Of a stretch of 64,000 bases of DNA, positions 8,204 to 16,677 are shown piece by piece. Position 1 is the stretch's first letter; each line of letters opens with the position of its first letter. The stretch lies in NCBI GenBank assembly GCA_963677695.2, contig CAXXUJ010000002.1, forward strand, positions 186,001 through 250,000, given 5' to 3'. The stretch is from SABI01 sp963677695 (GTDB lineage: Bacteria; Spirochaetota; Spirochaetia; Sphaerochaetales; Sphaerochaetaceae). A program made the position numbers and the translations under genes. Under the pieces are notes generated by a model that saw nothing but the letters and a program-made list of their open reading frames with translations, did no database searches and was not told the origin of the DNA.

Positions 8204-10609
8204 GTGGGCATAGTACACGTTCACGCTATCAACGGGTTGATGGTGGTCGATAAGGACAGCAGAAAGAATTTTGAGAAGATAAAAAAGCAGGCAGGAGCAA
8301 GCGCAAATATCTACGTCGTCTCTCCGGCCTGTGACCCTTCTCTTGAACTCACAGAACTTCTTGTGGCTGCGAAGTCACATGACGAGAGACTCTGGTCGAT
8401 GATGGAGAGCAGAACCGAAGCGTGGGTCTCCCTGGTCGAAGAGCGTGTCCTCTCCACAGTCCGCGGTGATATCCTCACCGAGATCAAGAGCGGCTTCAAT
8501 TCCGTCGAAGATCTCCTTCGCGCTGTATGGCTCGTAGGTGATATCTCGGAAGGGTCCCTTCGTTTTGTGGATGCTCTTCTGAACCGCTGGATCGCTCTCC
8601 TTCTCAAGGAGATGGTGAGAAGCGGATCTCAGGAACCCTCCATCGTGACTGTCAGTGAATTCATCGACCGAAGCGACTATTCAGTGGCTGAGGGCGAAGT
8701 GATCATCCTGTCGGGAGAACTCCATCAGAATATAAGCGGAAATGCCGACCGTTCAAGCGAGTACACTGCAGCCAAGGTCGCCGTACTGACCAAGGCCGAT
8801 TCCCTCGTCTTCTGGAATATCGATTCTCAGGTGACCAGTGCAGAGGTAACCGATGTTCCCGGAGCTACTGTCATTGATGCACTCACCTATGCCGAAGCGA
8901 CTGAACTCTCCTTCTTCGGTTCAAAAAACCTTCACCCGCAGAACATGGTCCCTGTCATGGGCACTCAGATTCCCCTCTACCTTCGCTCGTTCAGACACCT
9001 CGATCATCCCGGTACCATTATCGATGATGAAAAAGGGAAGAGCGGAACTGCGGTTGTAAAAGGATTCAGTGTGATCCGTGATGTGGCTCTGGTCAATGTA
9101 GAGGGTGCCGGTATGATCGGTGTTCCCGGCATTGCACAGCGTCTGTTCGCAGCCATGAACGATGCAGGGATCTCAGTTGTCCTGATCTCCCAGGCTTCCA
9201 GCGAATATTCAATCTGCTTCGCTGTTCCCAGCGAACAGGCGGCACTCGCCAAGTCGATCTCACTTGCAACCTTCTCTCACGAAATAGAGGAGAAGCGTAT
9301 TTCCTCCATCACAGCCGAGTTCGGCTGTGCGATCTTAGCTGCAGTAGGGGAGCGTATGACCGGGGAACCCGGCATCAGCGGCTCCTTCTTCGGTGCACTC
9401 GGAAAGGCTCATGTCAATGTACGTGCGATCGCACAGGGATCGAGCGAGAGAAATATCAGCGCAGTGATCCTGGAAAAGGATTCGAAGAAGGCTCTCAGAG
9501 CTCTTCACGCGGGATTCTTCCTTTCCAACCAGGCCCTCAGTGTCGGAGTATTCGGACCCGGTAATATCGGGGGAACACTCCTTGACCAGATGGCTCACGA
9601 GGTTGATCGTCTCAACAGAGACTTCGGTGTCGATATCAGAGTGAGAGCGATTGCAAACACGACCCACATGATCATCGATGATATGGGTATCGACCTGCAG
9701 AGCTGGAAGGAGAGATTCGAGAAAGAGAAGATCGCTGTCGATTACGACGTTCTCGTCCGTCATGTCAGCGCCTCCTACTTCCCCCATGCGGTACTTGTCG
9801 ACTGTACCACCAGCGATGAGCTTCCCAAGCACTATATCTCCTGGATCGAACAGGGGATTCACATCATCACTCCCAATAAGAAAGCAGGGACAGCTCCCTA
9901 CCCGGTGTATGAGAAGCTGATGGCTACCAGCCGCAGGTACGGAAAGCACTTCCTCTATGAAACGACCGTCGGTGCTGGACTCCCGATCATAGGAACTCTC
10001 AAGGATCTGATTCAGACAGGAGACAATGTCCGAAGCGTGGAAGGTATCGTATCCGGTACTCTTGCCTACCTGTTCGGAAAATATGATGGTACCGTTCCCT
10101 TCAGTACCCTTGTGGCTGATGCCAAGGAGATGGGCTTCACCGAACCCGATCCGAGAGACGACCTTTCAGGCATGGATGTTGCCCGTAAGACCGTTATCCT
10201 CGCTCGTGAGATGGGATATAAAGTGGAACTGGAAGACCTGGAAGTTAGATCCCTCGTTCCCGAGGAACTGAAGGATGTTCCCCTTGCAGAGTTCATGGAG
10301 AAGATGCCTCTCATGGATGCAGAGCTGCTCTCCCTCTACAAGGAAGCAGAGAAGGAGGGAAAGAAACTCCGTTACGTGGGACAGGTCGCCGAAGACGGTA
10401 CCTGTTCGGTCACCCTCGGAGCGTACGATACCTCCCACCCCTTCACACGTACAAAGGGAACAGATAATGTTGTCGCATTCACCACCGACCGTTATAATAA
10501 CGGACAGCCATTGGTCATTCAGGGACCGGGTGCAGGTCCGGGCGTCACCGCAGGCGGTGTGTTCGCAGACCTGCTGAGGATCACAAGTTATCTGGGGGCA
10601 CGTCTATGA
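8204..10609 (+). CDS. thrA: Aspartokinase-like/homoserine dehydrogenase fusion with degenerate kinase domain
   Basis: The 801-residue protein has the domain order of ThrA: kinase (about 1-280), two ACT domains (about 290-445) and homoserine dehydrogenase (about 448-801). The dehydrogenase is intact: FGPGNIGG at 450-457 binds the cofactor, TPNKKAG at 556-562 holds the catalytic Lys, and VGAGLPIIG and DPRDDLSGMDVARK follow. It reduces aspartate semialdehyde to homoserine. The ACT motifs QASSEYSI (330) and AQGSSERNIS (410) match the threonine-binding segments of plant and enteric enzymes. The kinase domain lacks KFGGTS (HAINGLM instead), the RGE motif, GRxGSDYSAA (ADRSSEYTAA) and WTDVDGVYTADPR. 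It is therefore probably a threonine-regulated dehydrogenase without kinase activity. GTG start with AAAGGAG; overlaps thrC by 4 bases. Confidence 0.9.
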   Translation: MGIVHVHAINGLMVVDKDSRKNFEKIKKQAGASANIYVVSPACDPSLELTELLVAAKSHDERLWSMMESRTEAWVSLVEERVLSTVRGDILTEIKSGFNSVEDLLRAVWLVGDISEGSLRFVDALLNRWIALLLKEMVRSGSQEPSIVTVSEFIDRSDYSVAEGEVIILSGELHQNISGNADRSSEYTAAKVAVLTKADSLVFWNIDSQVTSAEVTDVPGATVIDALTYAEATELSFFGSKNLHPQNMVPVMGTQIPLYLRSFRHLDHPGTIIDDEKGKSGTAVVKGFSVIRDVALVNVEGAGMIGVPGIAQRLFAAMNDAGISVVLISQASSEYSICFAVPSEQAALAKSISLATFSHEIEEKRISSITAEFGCAILAAVGERMTGEPGISGSFFGALGKAHVNVRAIAQGSSERNISAVILEKDSKKALRALHAGFFLSNQALSVGVFGPGNIGGTLLDQMAHEVDRLNRDFGVDIRVRAIANTTHMIIDDMGIDLQSWKERFEKEKIAVDYDVLVRHVSASYFPHAVLVDCTTSDELPKHYISWIEQGIHIITPNKKAGTAPYPVYEKLMATSRRYGKHFLYETTVGAGLPIIGTLKDLIQTGDNVRSVEGIVSGTLAYLFGKYDGTVPFSTLVADAKEMGFTEPDPRDDLSGMDVARKTVILAREMGYKVELEDLEVRSLVPEELKDVPLAEFMEKMPLMDAELLSLYKEAEKEGKKLRYVGQVAEDGTCSVTLGAYDTSHPFTRTKGTDNVVAFTTDRYNNGQPLVIQGPGAGPGVTAGGVFADLLRITSYLGARL

Positions 10610-11874
10610 GATTTGTTTCAACACGAAAGAATTCACCTGCAGTAAGTGCAAGTGATGCGATTTTGAGAGGACTCGCTCCCGATGGGGGTCTCTATATTCC
10701 TGAGTCCTTCCCTTCGCTCGACCTCTCAAAGGCTCCCGATTACCGGGACCTGCCCGCTCTCGCCCACTTCATCCTTGCTCCCTTCTTCGAAGGAGATGAG
10801 CTTGAGGATGAACTTGAGGCCATGTGCCGTGATGCATTCAACTTTCCCGCACCCCTTCATTACCATAACTCGAGAGAATCTGTTCTGGAACTCTTCTGGG
10901 GACCGACTGCAGCGTTCAAGGACTTCGGTGCACGTTTCCTTGCAGTCACCATGGAACACCTGCTGAAGAAGAGGAACGATCACCTCACGATTCTTGTAGC
11001 CACCAGCGGTGATACCGGAGGTGCTGTCGCCTCTGCTTTTCACAAGAGGGAAGGAATTGAAGTAAAGGTACTCTTCCCTGAAGGGAAGGTTTCTGCCCGC
11101 CAGCAGAAACAGCTGACAGTGCTGCAGGAGAATATCACAAGCTACGCTGTGAAAGGAACGTTCGATGACTGCCAGAAGATGGTGAAGGACGCCTTCATGG
11201 ATGAGAGCGTCTCACAGAAGTACCATCTGAGCAGTGCGAACAGCATCAACCTCGGACGCCTGCTTCCCCAGATGGTCTATGCTTTCTCCTCCTCGATGGA
11301 AGTGTTCTCGAAAACCGGGATCAAGCCCGTTGCCATCATTCCCAGCGGGAACGTGGGAAATTCCTGCGCCTCCTACTGGGCACGGACGATCGGTGCACCG
11401 ATTCATTCAATCTCCCTTGCTCTCAACCGTAACCGGACGATCATCGATTACCTGGTGACCAAGGAGTATGAGAAGAGACCTTCCATAGCCACCCTCGCCA
11501 ATGCGATGGATGTCGGTGACCCGAGCAATATGGAGCGCCTGTTCGCCCTGTACGCCTCACACGATGAGTTCGCAGTCCATGTGAGCGCCATGAGCGTAAG
11601 CGATGAGCTGATCAGGAAGACGATCGGGGAGGTGTTTGAAGAGACAGGATATACAATCTGTCCCCACACCGCTACCGGAGAGTACCTGAGAAAGAACGGA
11701 GAATATGACCGCCCGACCATCGTCTACTCGACAGCACATCCTGCCAAGTTCGAAACGATCGTGGAACCGGTCATCGGTCAGGAAGTTCCTGTCCCGCCGC
11801 AGCTTCAGGAGCTGCTCGATAAGGAACAGCACTACTCAACCATAGAACCCGATTACCATCTCCTCTTCTCCTAA
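10606..11874 (+). CDS. thrC: Threonine synthase
   Basis: This 422-residue PLP enzyme converts O-phosphohomoserine to threonine. Family marks include the N-terminal segment LRGLAPDGGLYIPE, GPTAAFKDFGARF with PLP Lys105, the phosphate-binding loop ATSGDTGGAVA (about residues 130-140), SANSINLGRLLPQMVY and the C-terminal PHTATGEY. The length fits the bacterial form (about 420-430). The ATG overlaps the thrA stop (ATGA), so the two are translationally coupled. Homoserine kinase (thrB), often placed between or after them, is not in this window. A strong terminator follows at 11897. Confidence 0.95.
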   Translation: MRFVSTRKNSPAVSASDAILRGLAPDGGLYIPESFPSLDLSKAPDYRDLPALAHFILAPFFEGDELEDELEAMCRDAFNFPAPLHYHNSRESVLELFWGPTAAFKDFGARFLAVTMEHLLKKRNDHLTILVATSGDTGGAVASAFHKREGIEVKVLFPEGKVSARQQKQLTVLQENITSYAVKGTFDDCQKMVKDAFMDESVSQKYHLSSANSINLGRLLPQMVYAFSSSMEVFSKTGIKPVAIIPSGNVGNSCASYWARTIGAPIHSISLALNRNRTIIDYLVTKEYEKRPSIATLANAMDVGDPSNMERLFALYASHDEFAVHVSAMSVSDELIRKTIGEVFEETGYTICPHTATGEYLRKNGEYDRPTIVYSTAHPAKFETIVEPVIGQEVPVPPQLQELLDKEQHYSTIEPDYHLLFS

Positions 11875-11896
11875 ACTCATTCATGAGATAACAAAG

Positions 11897-11924
11897 CAGC
11901 CGGCTGAAAAGCCGGCTGTTTTAT
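11897..11924. terminator. Terminator between convergent thrC and galK
   Basis: CAGCCGGCT, a GAAA loop and AGCCGGCTG form a perfect 9-bp stem followed by TTTTATT on the plus strand. Lying between two convergent genes, it probably serves thrC and possibly galK. Confidence 0.85.
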
Positions 11925-11943
11925 TCTGACGATAGGAAATTAC

Positions 11944-13239
11944 TCAGATATCCACCCGTGTGGTGGGAAGCGATCGTATCTTCAGTGGAGTGACACTTCC
12001 GTTTCCGAATATGTTTTCAATCTTTGATGTGAATGCATCTGTGAGTGCGAGAGGAACATAGACCTGTACCGTTCCTGCGAAGCCGCCTCCGTGGACACGG
12101 TAGGCCCCATCCCCTCCGAGGAACTGGGAACACATCGCAAGTGCGAGTGATATCGCCTGCTCCTCAGGATGTGAGGGGCTGAATACATTCTGAAGGTACT
12201 GATAGCTGCTCTGGCCGCTTTCTCTCACCAGATCAAGATAGTGTTCAATATCACTGTCCTGCAAAGCAGCTTCCATTGCATCGACACGTTCGTTCTCTTT
12301 GAGGTAATGGAAGGCACGCAGGACAGCGCGGTCATTGCCTACTGCACTCCTGAGGTCTTTCATAGAGGTTATGAACTCTTCGAGAGTCACCTCTCTGAGC
12401 ACCTCCCTGTTGAAATAGGCTGCAACACTCTTCATTTCGGCAGGAATGGAGGCATAATCACCCGTCAGATCTGCATGGTCACCCTTGGTATCAATGATCA
12501 TCAGCTGATACCCGTGCTTTCTGAAATCGACATCGACCGTTTCAACAACGGGATTCACGGCATCGAGAAAATCTATCTTCACCACATTGCCCACAGCACA
12601 CGCTATTTGATCCATCAGACCGCTCGGTTTTCCGAAAAAGACATTTTCAGCGTACTGGCCGATGATCGCGAGTTCGACAGGGGAGAGCGCATCACTGTTG
12701 TACAGGGAATTGAATATCGTGGCGATCAGAACCTCTATCGCTGCAGATGAAGAGAGTCCGCTTCCCTTAAGCACATTGGTGTGGGTATGAATGACCACTC
12801 CCCCGATGCTGAGATCCCTCTTGCTGAATGCATGAGCTATTCCCCTCACTAATGCATCGGTCGTCCCTTCCTCCTCTTCCTGTACCGAGAGATCGGAAAT
12901 ATCGACCGATACATCGGGGAAGCCGGGAGAGACGATGGTTACCACAGGGGAAGAGACCGTGCTTGCAGCCGCTATGGTATCGAGCTGGATCGAAGCTGCT
13001 ATCACCTTGCCTCTGTTGTGGTCGGTGTGGTTTCCTCCCAGCTCGGTTCTGCCCGAGGTGGAAAAGAACGCTGTTTCACTATAGGTTGAAGACAACTCAC
13101 TTTTCTCATGTTCGCTCAGCAGTTCAACATACCGTTTCTTCATACCTTTCGTATCGATGTTCTGACCATAGAGTTCATGAAGTCTCTTTTCAAAAGCAGG
13201 TGAATCGGTGTAATCCCGGAGGGTGGTGAGTGTGCTCAT
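11944..13239 (-). CDS. galK: Galactokinase (GHMP family)
   Basis: A 431-residue sugar kinase of the GHMP superfamily. The galactokinase signature GRTELGGNHTDHN lies at residues 63-75 and the ATP loop GSGLSSSAAIEVL near 158. SGLMDQIACAVG and the C-terminal RVHGGGFAGTVQVYV complete the three GHMP motifs. It phosphorylates galactose at C1 in the Leloir pathway, in the cytosol. It is somewhat longer than E. coli GalK (382) because of an N-terminal extension of about 40 residues. It lies 30 bases downstream of the AraC regulator on the same strand, which hints at co-transcription and a link between galactose and rhamnose use. Confidence 0.92.
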   Translation of the reverse strand: MSTLTTLRDYTDSPAFEKRLHELYGQNIDTKGMKKRYVELLSEHEKSELSSTYSETAFFSTSGRTELGGNHTDHNRGKVIAASIQLDTIAAASTVSSPVVTIVSPGFPDVSVDISDLSVQEEEEGTTDALVRGIAHAFSKRDLSIGGVVIHTHTNVLKGSGLSSSAAIEVLIATIFNSLYNSDALSPVELAIIGQYAENVFFGKPSGLMDQIACAVGNVVKIDFLDAVNPVVETVDVDFRKHGYQLMIIDTKGDHADLTGDYASIPAEMKSVAAYFNREVLREVTLEEFITSMKDLRSAVGNDRAVLRAFHYLKENERVDAMEAALQDSDIEHYLDLVRESGQSSYQYLQNVFSPSHPEEQAISLALAMCSQFLGGDGAYRVHGGGFAGTVQVYVPLALTDAFTSKIENIFGNGSVTPLKIRSLPTTRVDI

Positions 13240-13269
13240 GGCTCTCTCCTTTTGTTAGCAGGGCAGATG

Positions 13270-14148
13270 TCAGTACCAGACGGTACTTTTCTTCTTATAT
13301 TCTCTGGGACTCATTCCCATCACTTTCCTGAACTGTCTCGAGAAGTAGTTCGCGTCACTGAAACCGGTTGCATCACTTATCTCACCCATCGTCATCGTCG
13401 AGGAACGGATAAGCTTGCACGCCTTCTCTATTCTCAACTGGATATGGTATTCGATCGGGCTGAAGCCGGTTGCGTTATGGAAATGCCTGTTCAGTGTGCT
13501 CACCGACATGTTTGTGATCTCGACCAGTTCATTCACCGTGATATTCCTATCGGTATGGGTTTCCAGATAGCTCACAGCTTCAGCCATACGCATGATCATA
13601 TGGTTGCCCTTCATAGACTGCTGCGAGTACATACGGAAGAGGGTGATGAGGAGTTCAATCATCTGCGCCATGGCCAGTGATTTCGATCCGTCATCGGTAT
13701 CGATCGAATCAGCTTCCTTTTGCATCCTTTCTATCAAAGGAAGTATGATCGACATCTGAGCCGGTGAGAGCTGCATGAAGTACTGAACGAGCTGTTCCTT
13801 CCTGTAATGAGGTTCGAGAGTCATCATGGCATGGAAACCTGACATGTTTCGTATATCAGGAAAGGATTCAAGAAAGATCTTGTTCGAAAAAAGAATGTTG
13901 TAGAGTTTCAGATCCTGTACATTCCTGTACCCGTGCTCCAGGTCGGGAGTGATGAGGAACACGTTGCCCGGGTGGACGGGAAATGAATTCTTGGGGGTGA
14001 AATGCTCTCCCTTTCCGCTGACGATAATGACCAGTTCATAGAAGTCGTGGGAGTGCAGGGGGTAGGGTATTTCCGGGTCACGTTCAATGACTTTCAGCGA
14101 AAACGAGGGAGAATAGAAGAAATCTGAAGAAAGCAGTTTTAACTTCAT
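13270..14148 (-). CDS. AraC family transcriptional regulator (RhaS/RhaR-like position)
   Basis: A 292-residue regulator with an N-terminal cupin-type sensor domain (HSHDFYELVIIVSGKGEHF, residues about 33-51; PGNVFLITPDLEHGY) and a C-terminal pair of AraC helix-turn-helix motifs. The second contains GFSDANYFSRQFRKVMGMSPREYKKK. It is divergent from rhaA, so rhamnose or a related sugar is the likely effector and the rhamnose operon the likely target; this rests on context. The frame is open upstream to 14187, but that codon overlaps the -35 element TTGACA. I chose ATG 14148, which lies 10 bases after a -10 candidate and has no ribosome binding site. Confidence 0.85.
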   Translation of the reverse strand: MKLKLLSSDFFYSPSFSLKVIERDPEIPYPLHSHDFYELVIIVSGKGEHFTPKNSFPVHPGNVFLITPDLEHGYRNVQDLKLYNILFSNKIFLESFPDIRNMSGFHAMMTLEPHYRKEQLVQYFMQLSPAQMSIILPLIERMQKEADSIDTDDGSKSLAMAQMIELLITLFRMYSQQSMKGNHMIMRMAEAVSYLETHTDRNITVNELVEITNMSVSTLNRHFHNATGFSPIEYHIQLRIEKACKLIRSSTMTMGEISDATGFSDANYFSRQFRKVMGMSPREYKKKSTVWY

Positions 14149-14158
14149 AATTGATTTT

Positions 14159-14187
14159 ATCATGCTAATAAATGACATCTTTGTCAA
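14159..14187 (-). promoter_or_regulatory. Candidate promoter of the AraC regulator
   Basis: On the minus strand a perfect -35 TTGACA, a 17-base spacer and CATGAT lie 10 bases before ATG 14148. The predicted transcript would have almost no leader. Confidence 0.5.
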
Positions 14188-14254
14188 GGCGAGATTTCAC
14201 AAACGGTCATAAAATAAGGCTGAACCATGGAGAAACCATGGAATGGAGGATTGT

Positions 14255-15511
14255 ATGAGCAATGACCGCTACACAGAAGCAAAGAAATTATACGCAGCAA
14301 TCGGTGTCGACACAGATGCCGTTATCAAGAGCCTTTCAGAGCTCGCTATTTCGATTCACTGCTGGCAGGCAGATGATGTAGGCGGGTTTGAGCATGAAGG
14401 CGCCGTTCTCGGTGGAGGCGGAATTCAGACAACAGGGAACCATCCCGGTAAGGCACGCAATCTCGGTGAGTTAAGGGGAGACCTTGAAAAGGCTTTCTCC
14501 CTTATTCCCGGTAAGAAGAGACTCAACCTTCACGCATCCTACGGTGAATTCGGCGGTGTGTTCGTTGACAGAGATGCTATTGAGCCATCCCATTTTGATT
14601 CCTGGATCGCATGGGCGAAGAAGATGGATATCGGTCTCGATTTCAACGGAACCTTTTTCAGCCATCCGAAAGCTGATGCAGGATTTACCCTTTCAAGCAA
14701 GGACCCTGAAATCAGGGAGTTCTGGATCAATCATGCTAAAAAATGCAGAGAGATCTCTGCTTACATGGGAAAGGAACTCGGTAACCCCGTTATTCTCAAT
14801 ACCTGGATCCCCGACGGAATGAAGGATGTCACCTTCGATAAGATGGGACACCGCGCGATTCTCAAGGACTCACTCGATGAGATCTTCAAGACCGAATACC
14901 CCGCAGACCAGATGAAGGACGCAGTCGAGACCAAACTGTTCGGCATCGGAAGCGAATCCTTTGTTGTCGGTTCACACGAGTTCTACATGAACTACGCAGC
15001 GCGAAGCGGCAAGATGGTCTGTATCGATATGGGACACTTCCACACAGAAGAAGATATCTCGGACAAGATCTCCTCTGTCCTCCTCTTCGATGATGAGATG
15101 CTCCTCCATATCTCACGCCCTGTCCACTGGGACTCAGACCATGTCGTCCTCATGACCGACAAGGTGAAGAATGTCGCACGTGAGCTTGTGAGGACAGGAA
15201 AGATTCAGAATGTCCATATCGGACTCGACTTCTTCGATGCATCGATCAACCGCATAGGCGCCTACGTCGTCGGTTCAAGAGCTCTGCAGAAGTCCCTTCT
15301 CACAGCAATGCTCGAACCGATCGAACAGCTGAGAAAGTACGAGGAAGAGGACAAGGGAGCAGAGAAGCTTGCTCTGTATGAAGCTCTTTCCACTCTCCCC
15401 TTCGGTGATGTCTACAATGAGTACCTGAAAGTGAATGGTGTGGAAAACGATTTCGATGTGATCGCACAGATATCCTCCTACGAAGATGATGTGCTCTTAA
15501 AGAGAGGCTGA
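14255..15511 (+). CDS. rhaA: L-rhamnose isomerase
   Basis: The 418-residue product is the family length (E. coli RhaA has 419). It isomerises L-rhamnose to L-rhamnulose using divalent metals in the cytosol. Recognisable segments are SIHCWQADDVGGFE near residue 33, LNLHASYGE near 88, TWIPDGMKD, ESFVVGSHEFYMNYA, CIDMGHFHTEE and LHISRPVHWDSDHVV, which carry the metal and substrate ligands. ATG 14255 was chosen because GGAGGA lies 4 bases before it; the frame is open a further four codons. It begins the rhamnose operon and is divergent from the AraC regulator. The aldolase follows after 2 bases. Confidence 0.95.
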   Translation: MSNDRYTEAKKLYAAIGVDTDAVIKSLSELAISIHCWQADDVGGFEHEGAVLGGGGIQTTGNHPGKARNLGELRGDLEKAFSLIPGKKRLNLHASYGEFGGVFVDRDAIEPSHFDSWIAWAKKMDIGLDFNGTFFSHPKADAGFTLSSKDPEIREFWINHAKKCREISAYMGKELGNPVILNTWIPDGMKDVTFDKMGHRAILKDSLDEIFKTEYPADQMKDAVETKLFGIGSESFVVGSHEFYMNYAARSGKMVCIDMGHFHTEEDISDKISSVLLFDDEMLLHISRPVHWDSDHVVLMTDKVKNVARELVRTGKIQNVHIGLDFFDASINRIGAYVVGSRALQKSLLTAMLEPIEQLRKYEEEDKGAEKLALYEALSTLPFGDVYNEYLKVNGVENDFDVIAQISSYEDDVLLKRG

Positions 15512-15513
15512 TT

Positions 15514-16626
15514 ATGAATCCCCTTTTCAAGAATCTTCTTGAACTCTCCAGAGAATACGGCGCGGACGAGCGTTATGTTCTTCTCGGGGGAGGGAACACC
15601 TCGGTAAAAGACGGTGATACCCTCTATGTGAAAGCCTCCGGCTTCGCACTGAAGGGAATCGGTGAAGAGGGGTTCGTGAAAATGAGCCTCTCAGAGATGG
15701 CAAAGATGTGGGAAGTTGAACTTCCCGAAGAGGAAGCGGCTCGGGAAAAGGTAGTCCTTCAGATGATGATGGATGCACGTTTAGAGGGAGAAACTGCGAG
15801 ACCGAGTGTTGAGGCGCTCCTTCATGCCCTCCTTCCCGAAACCTATGTGATCCACCTCCATCCTGCGGTGGTGAACGGGCTTACCTGTTCACGTTCGGCT
15901 GGGGAGGGTGTAAAGACCTATTTCCCCGATGCCCTGTGGGTTCCCATCACCAATCCCGGCTTCATTCTTGCCGGAGTGATCCGTGACCTTCAGGAAACGT
16001 ACAAGACAGAACACGGGGACTATGCAAAGGTGATCTTCCTGCAGAACCACGGAATCTTCGTTTCGGGAAATTCTCCTGATGAAATTCGGGAAACCTATGA
16101 TATAATAATGTCTAAGTTAATGAAGGCTCTTGTGAGACGTCCTGATTTCTCTGAAGTGAGTTACTCGATATCTGATGAAGCAGCCGTGAAAGAGGCCCTT
16201 TCCAAAGTTCTTCCATCCGACGAAGGCTGGACATTCATGGTGAACAAGGAACTGATGCATTATATCGATAGTGATGAGCGCTCCCATACTGTTCGCTCCT
16301 CCTATACCCCTGACCATATCGTCTATTCCGGTCTCGCCCCCCTCTGGGTGCCCTCAAGTGTACTCAGCAGAGGAGATCTTGAAGGTGAACTCTCTTCTCT
16401 CATCGAAGGATTCAAGGCAGAGAAGAAAGTTCCACCGAAGACTGTCCTTGTGGAGAAACTCGGCTTGTTTGCTATCAACGAGAAGGCACGGACACTCTTC
16501 GTAGATACGATCAAGGTCGCCGTGTTCACCGAATCGTTTGGAGGGCCGCTGTTCATGGGAGAGGAGTACATCGATTTCATCAGGGATTGGGAAGTTGAGA
16601 ATTACCGGGCTAAGGTGATCAAATAA
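15514..16626 (+). CDS. Class II aldolase, RhaD-like without dehydrogenase domain (probable rhamnulose-1-phosphate aldolase)
   Basis: A 370-residue class II aldolase/adducin family protein. LLGGGNTSVKDGDTLYVKASG near residue 24, HLHPAVVNGL near 113 (zinc His pair) and FLQNHGIFVSG near 176 are the family's substrate and metal motifs. The tail from about residue 290 (KTVLVEKLGLFAINEKARTLFVD) resembles the linker that joins aldolase and dehydrogenase domains in bifunctional RhaD/RhaE enzymes, but the SDR domain is absent. By context it should cleave rhamnulose-1-phosphate to dihydroxyacetone phosphate and lactaldehyde. The kinase that makes this substrate is not in the window. A small hairpin follows before the binding-protein gene. 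Confidence 0.8.
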   Translation: MNPLFKNLLELSREYGADERYVLLGGGNTSVKDGDTLYVKASGFALKGIGEEGFVKMSLSEMAKMWEVELPEEEAAREKVVLQMMMDARLEGETARPSVEALLHALLPETYVIHLHPAVVNGLTCSRSAGEGVKTYFPDALWVPITNPGFILAGVIRDLQETYKTEHGDYAKVIFLQNHGIFVSGNSPDEIRETYDIIMSKLMKALVRRPDFSEVSYSISDEAAVKEALSKVLPSDEGWTFMVNKELMHYIDSDERSHTVRSSYTPDHIVYSGLAPLWVPSSVLSRGDLEGELSSLIEGFKAEKKVPPKTVLVEKLGLFAINEKARTLFVDTIKVAVFTESFGGPLFMGEEYIDFIRDWEVENYRAKVIK

Positions 16627-16638
16627 CAAAAAGGAAAA

Positions 16639-16656
16639 TATTCCCGGAAGGGAATA
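16639..16656 (+). other. Short intercistronic hairpin
   Basis: TATTCCC, GGAA, GGGAATA form a 7-bp stem between the aldolase and binding-protein genes. It has no T-run, so RNA processing or stabilisation is more likely than termination. Confidence 0.45.
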
Positions 16657-16677
16657 GAAATAAAAAAGGAGAAAGCT

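Noticed and set aside
11944..13239. Galactokinase as the missing rhamnulose kinase
   Set aside because: It carries the full galactokinase signature; GHMP galactokinases act on the anomeric hydroxyl of aldoses and are unrelated to RhaB.
14148..14187. AraC regulator start at 14187
   Set aside because: That start codon directly follows and overlaps a perfect TTGACA box, so the transcript would begin after it.
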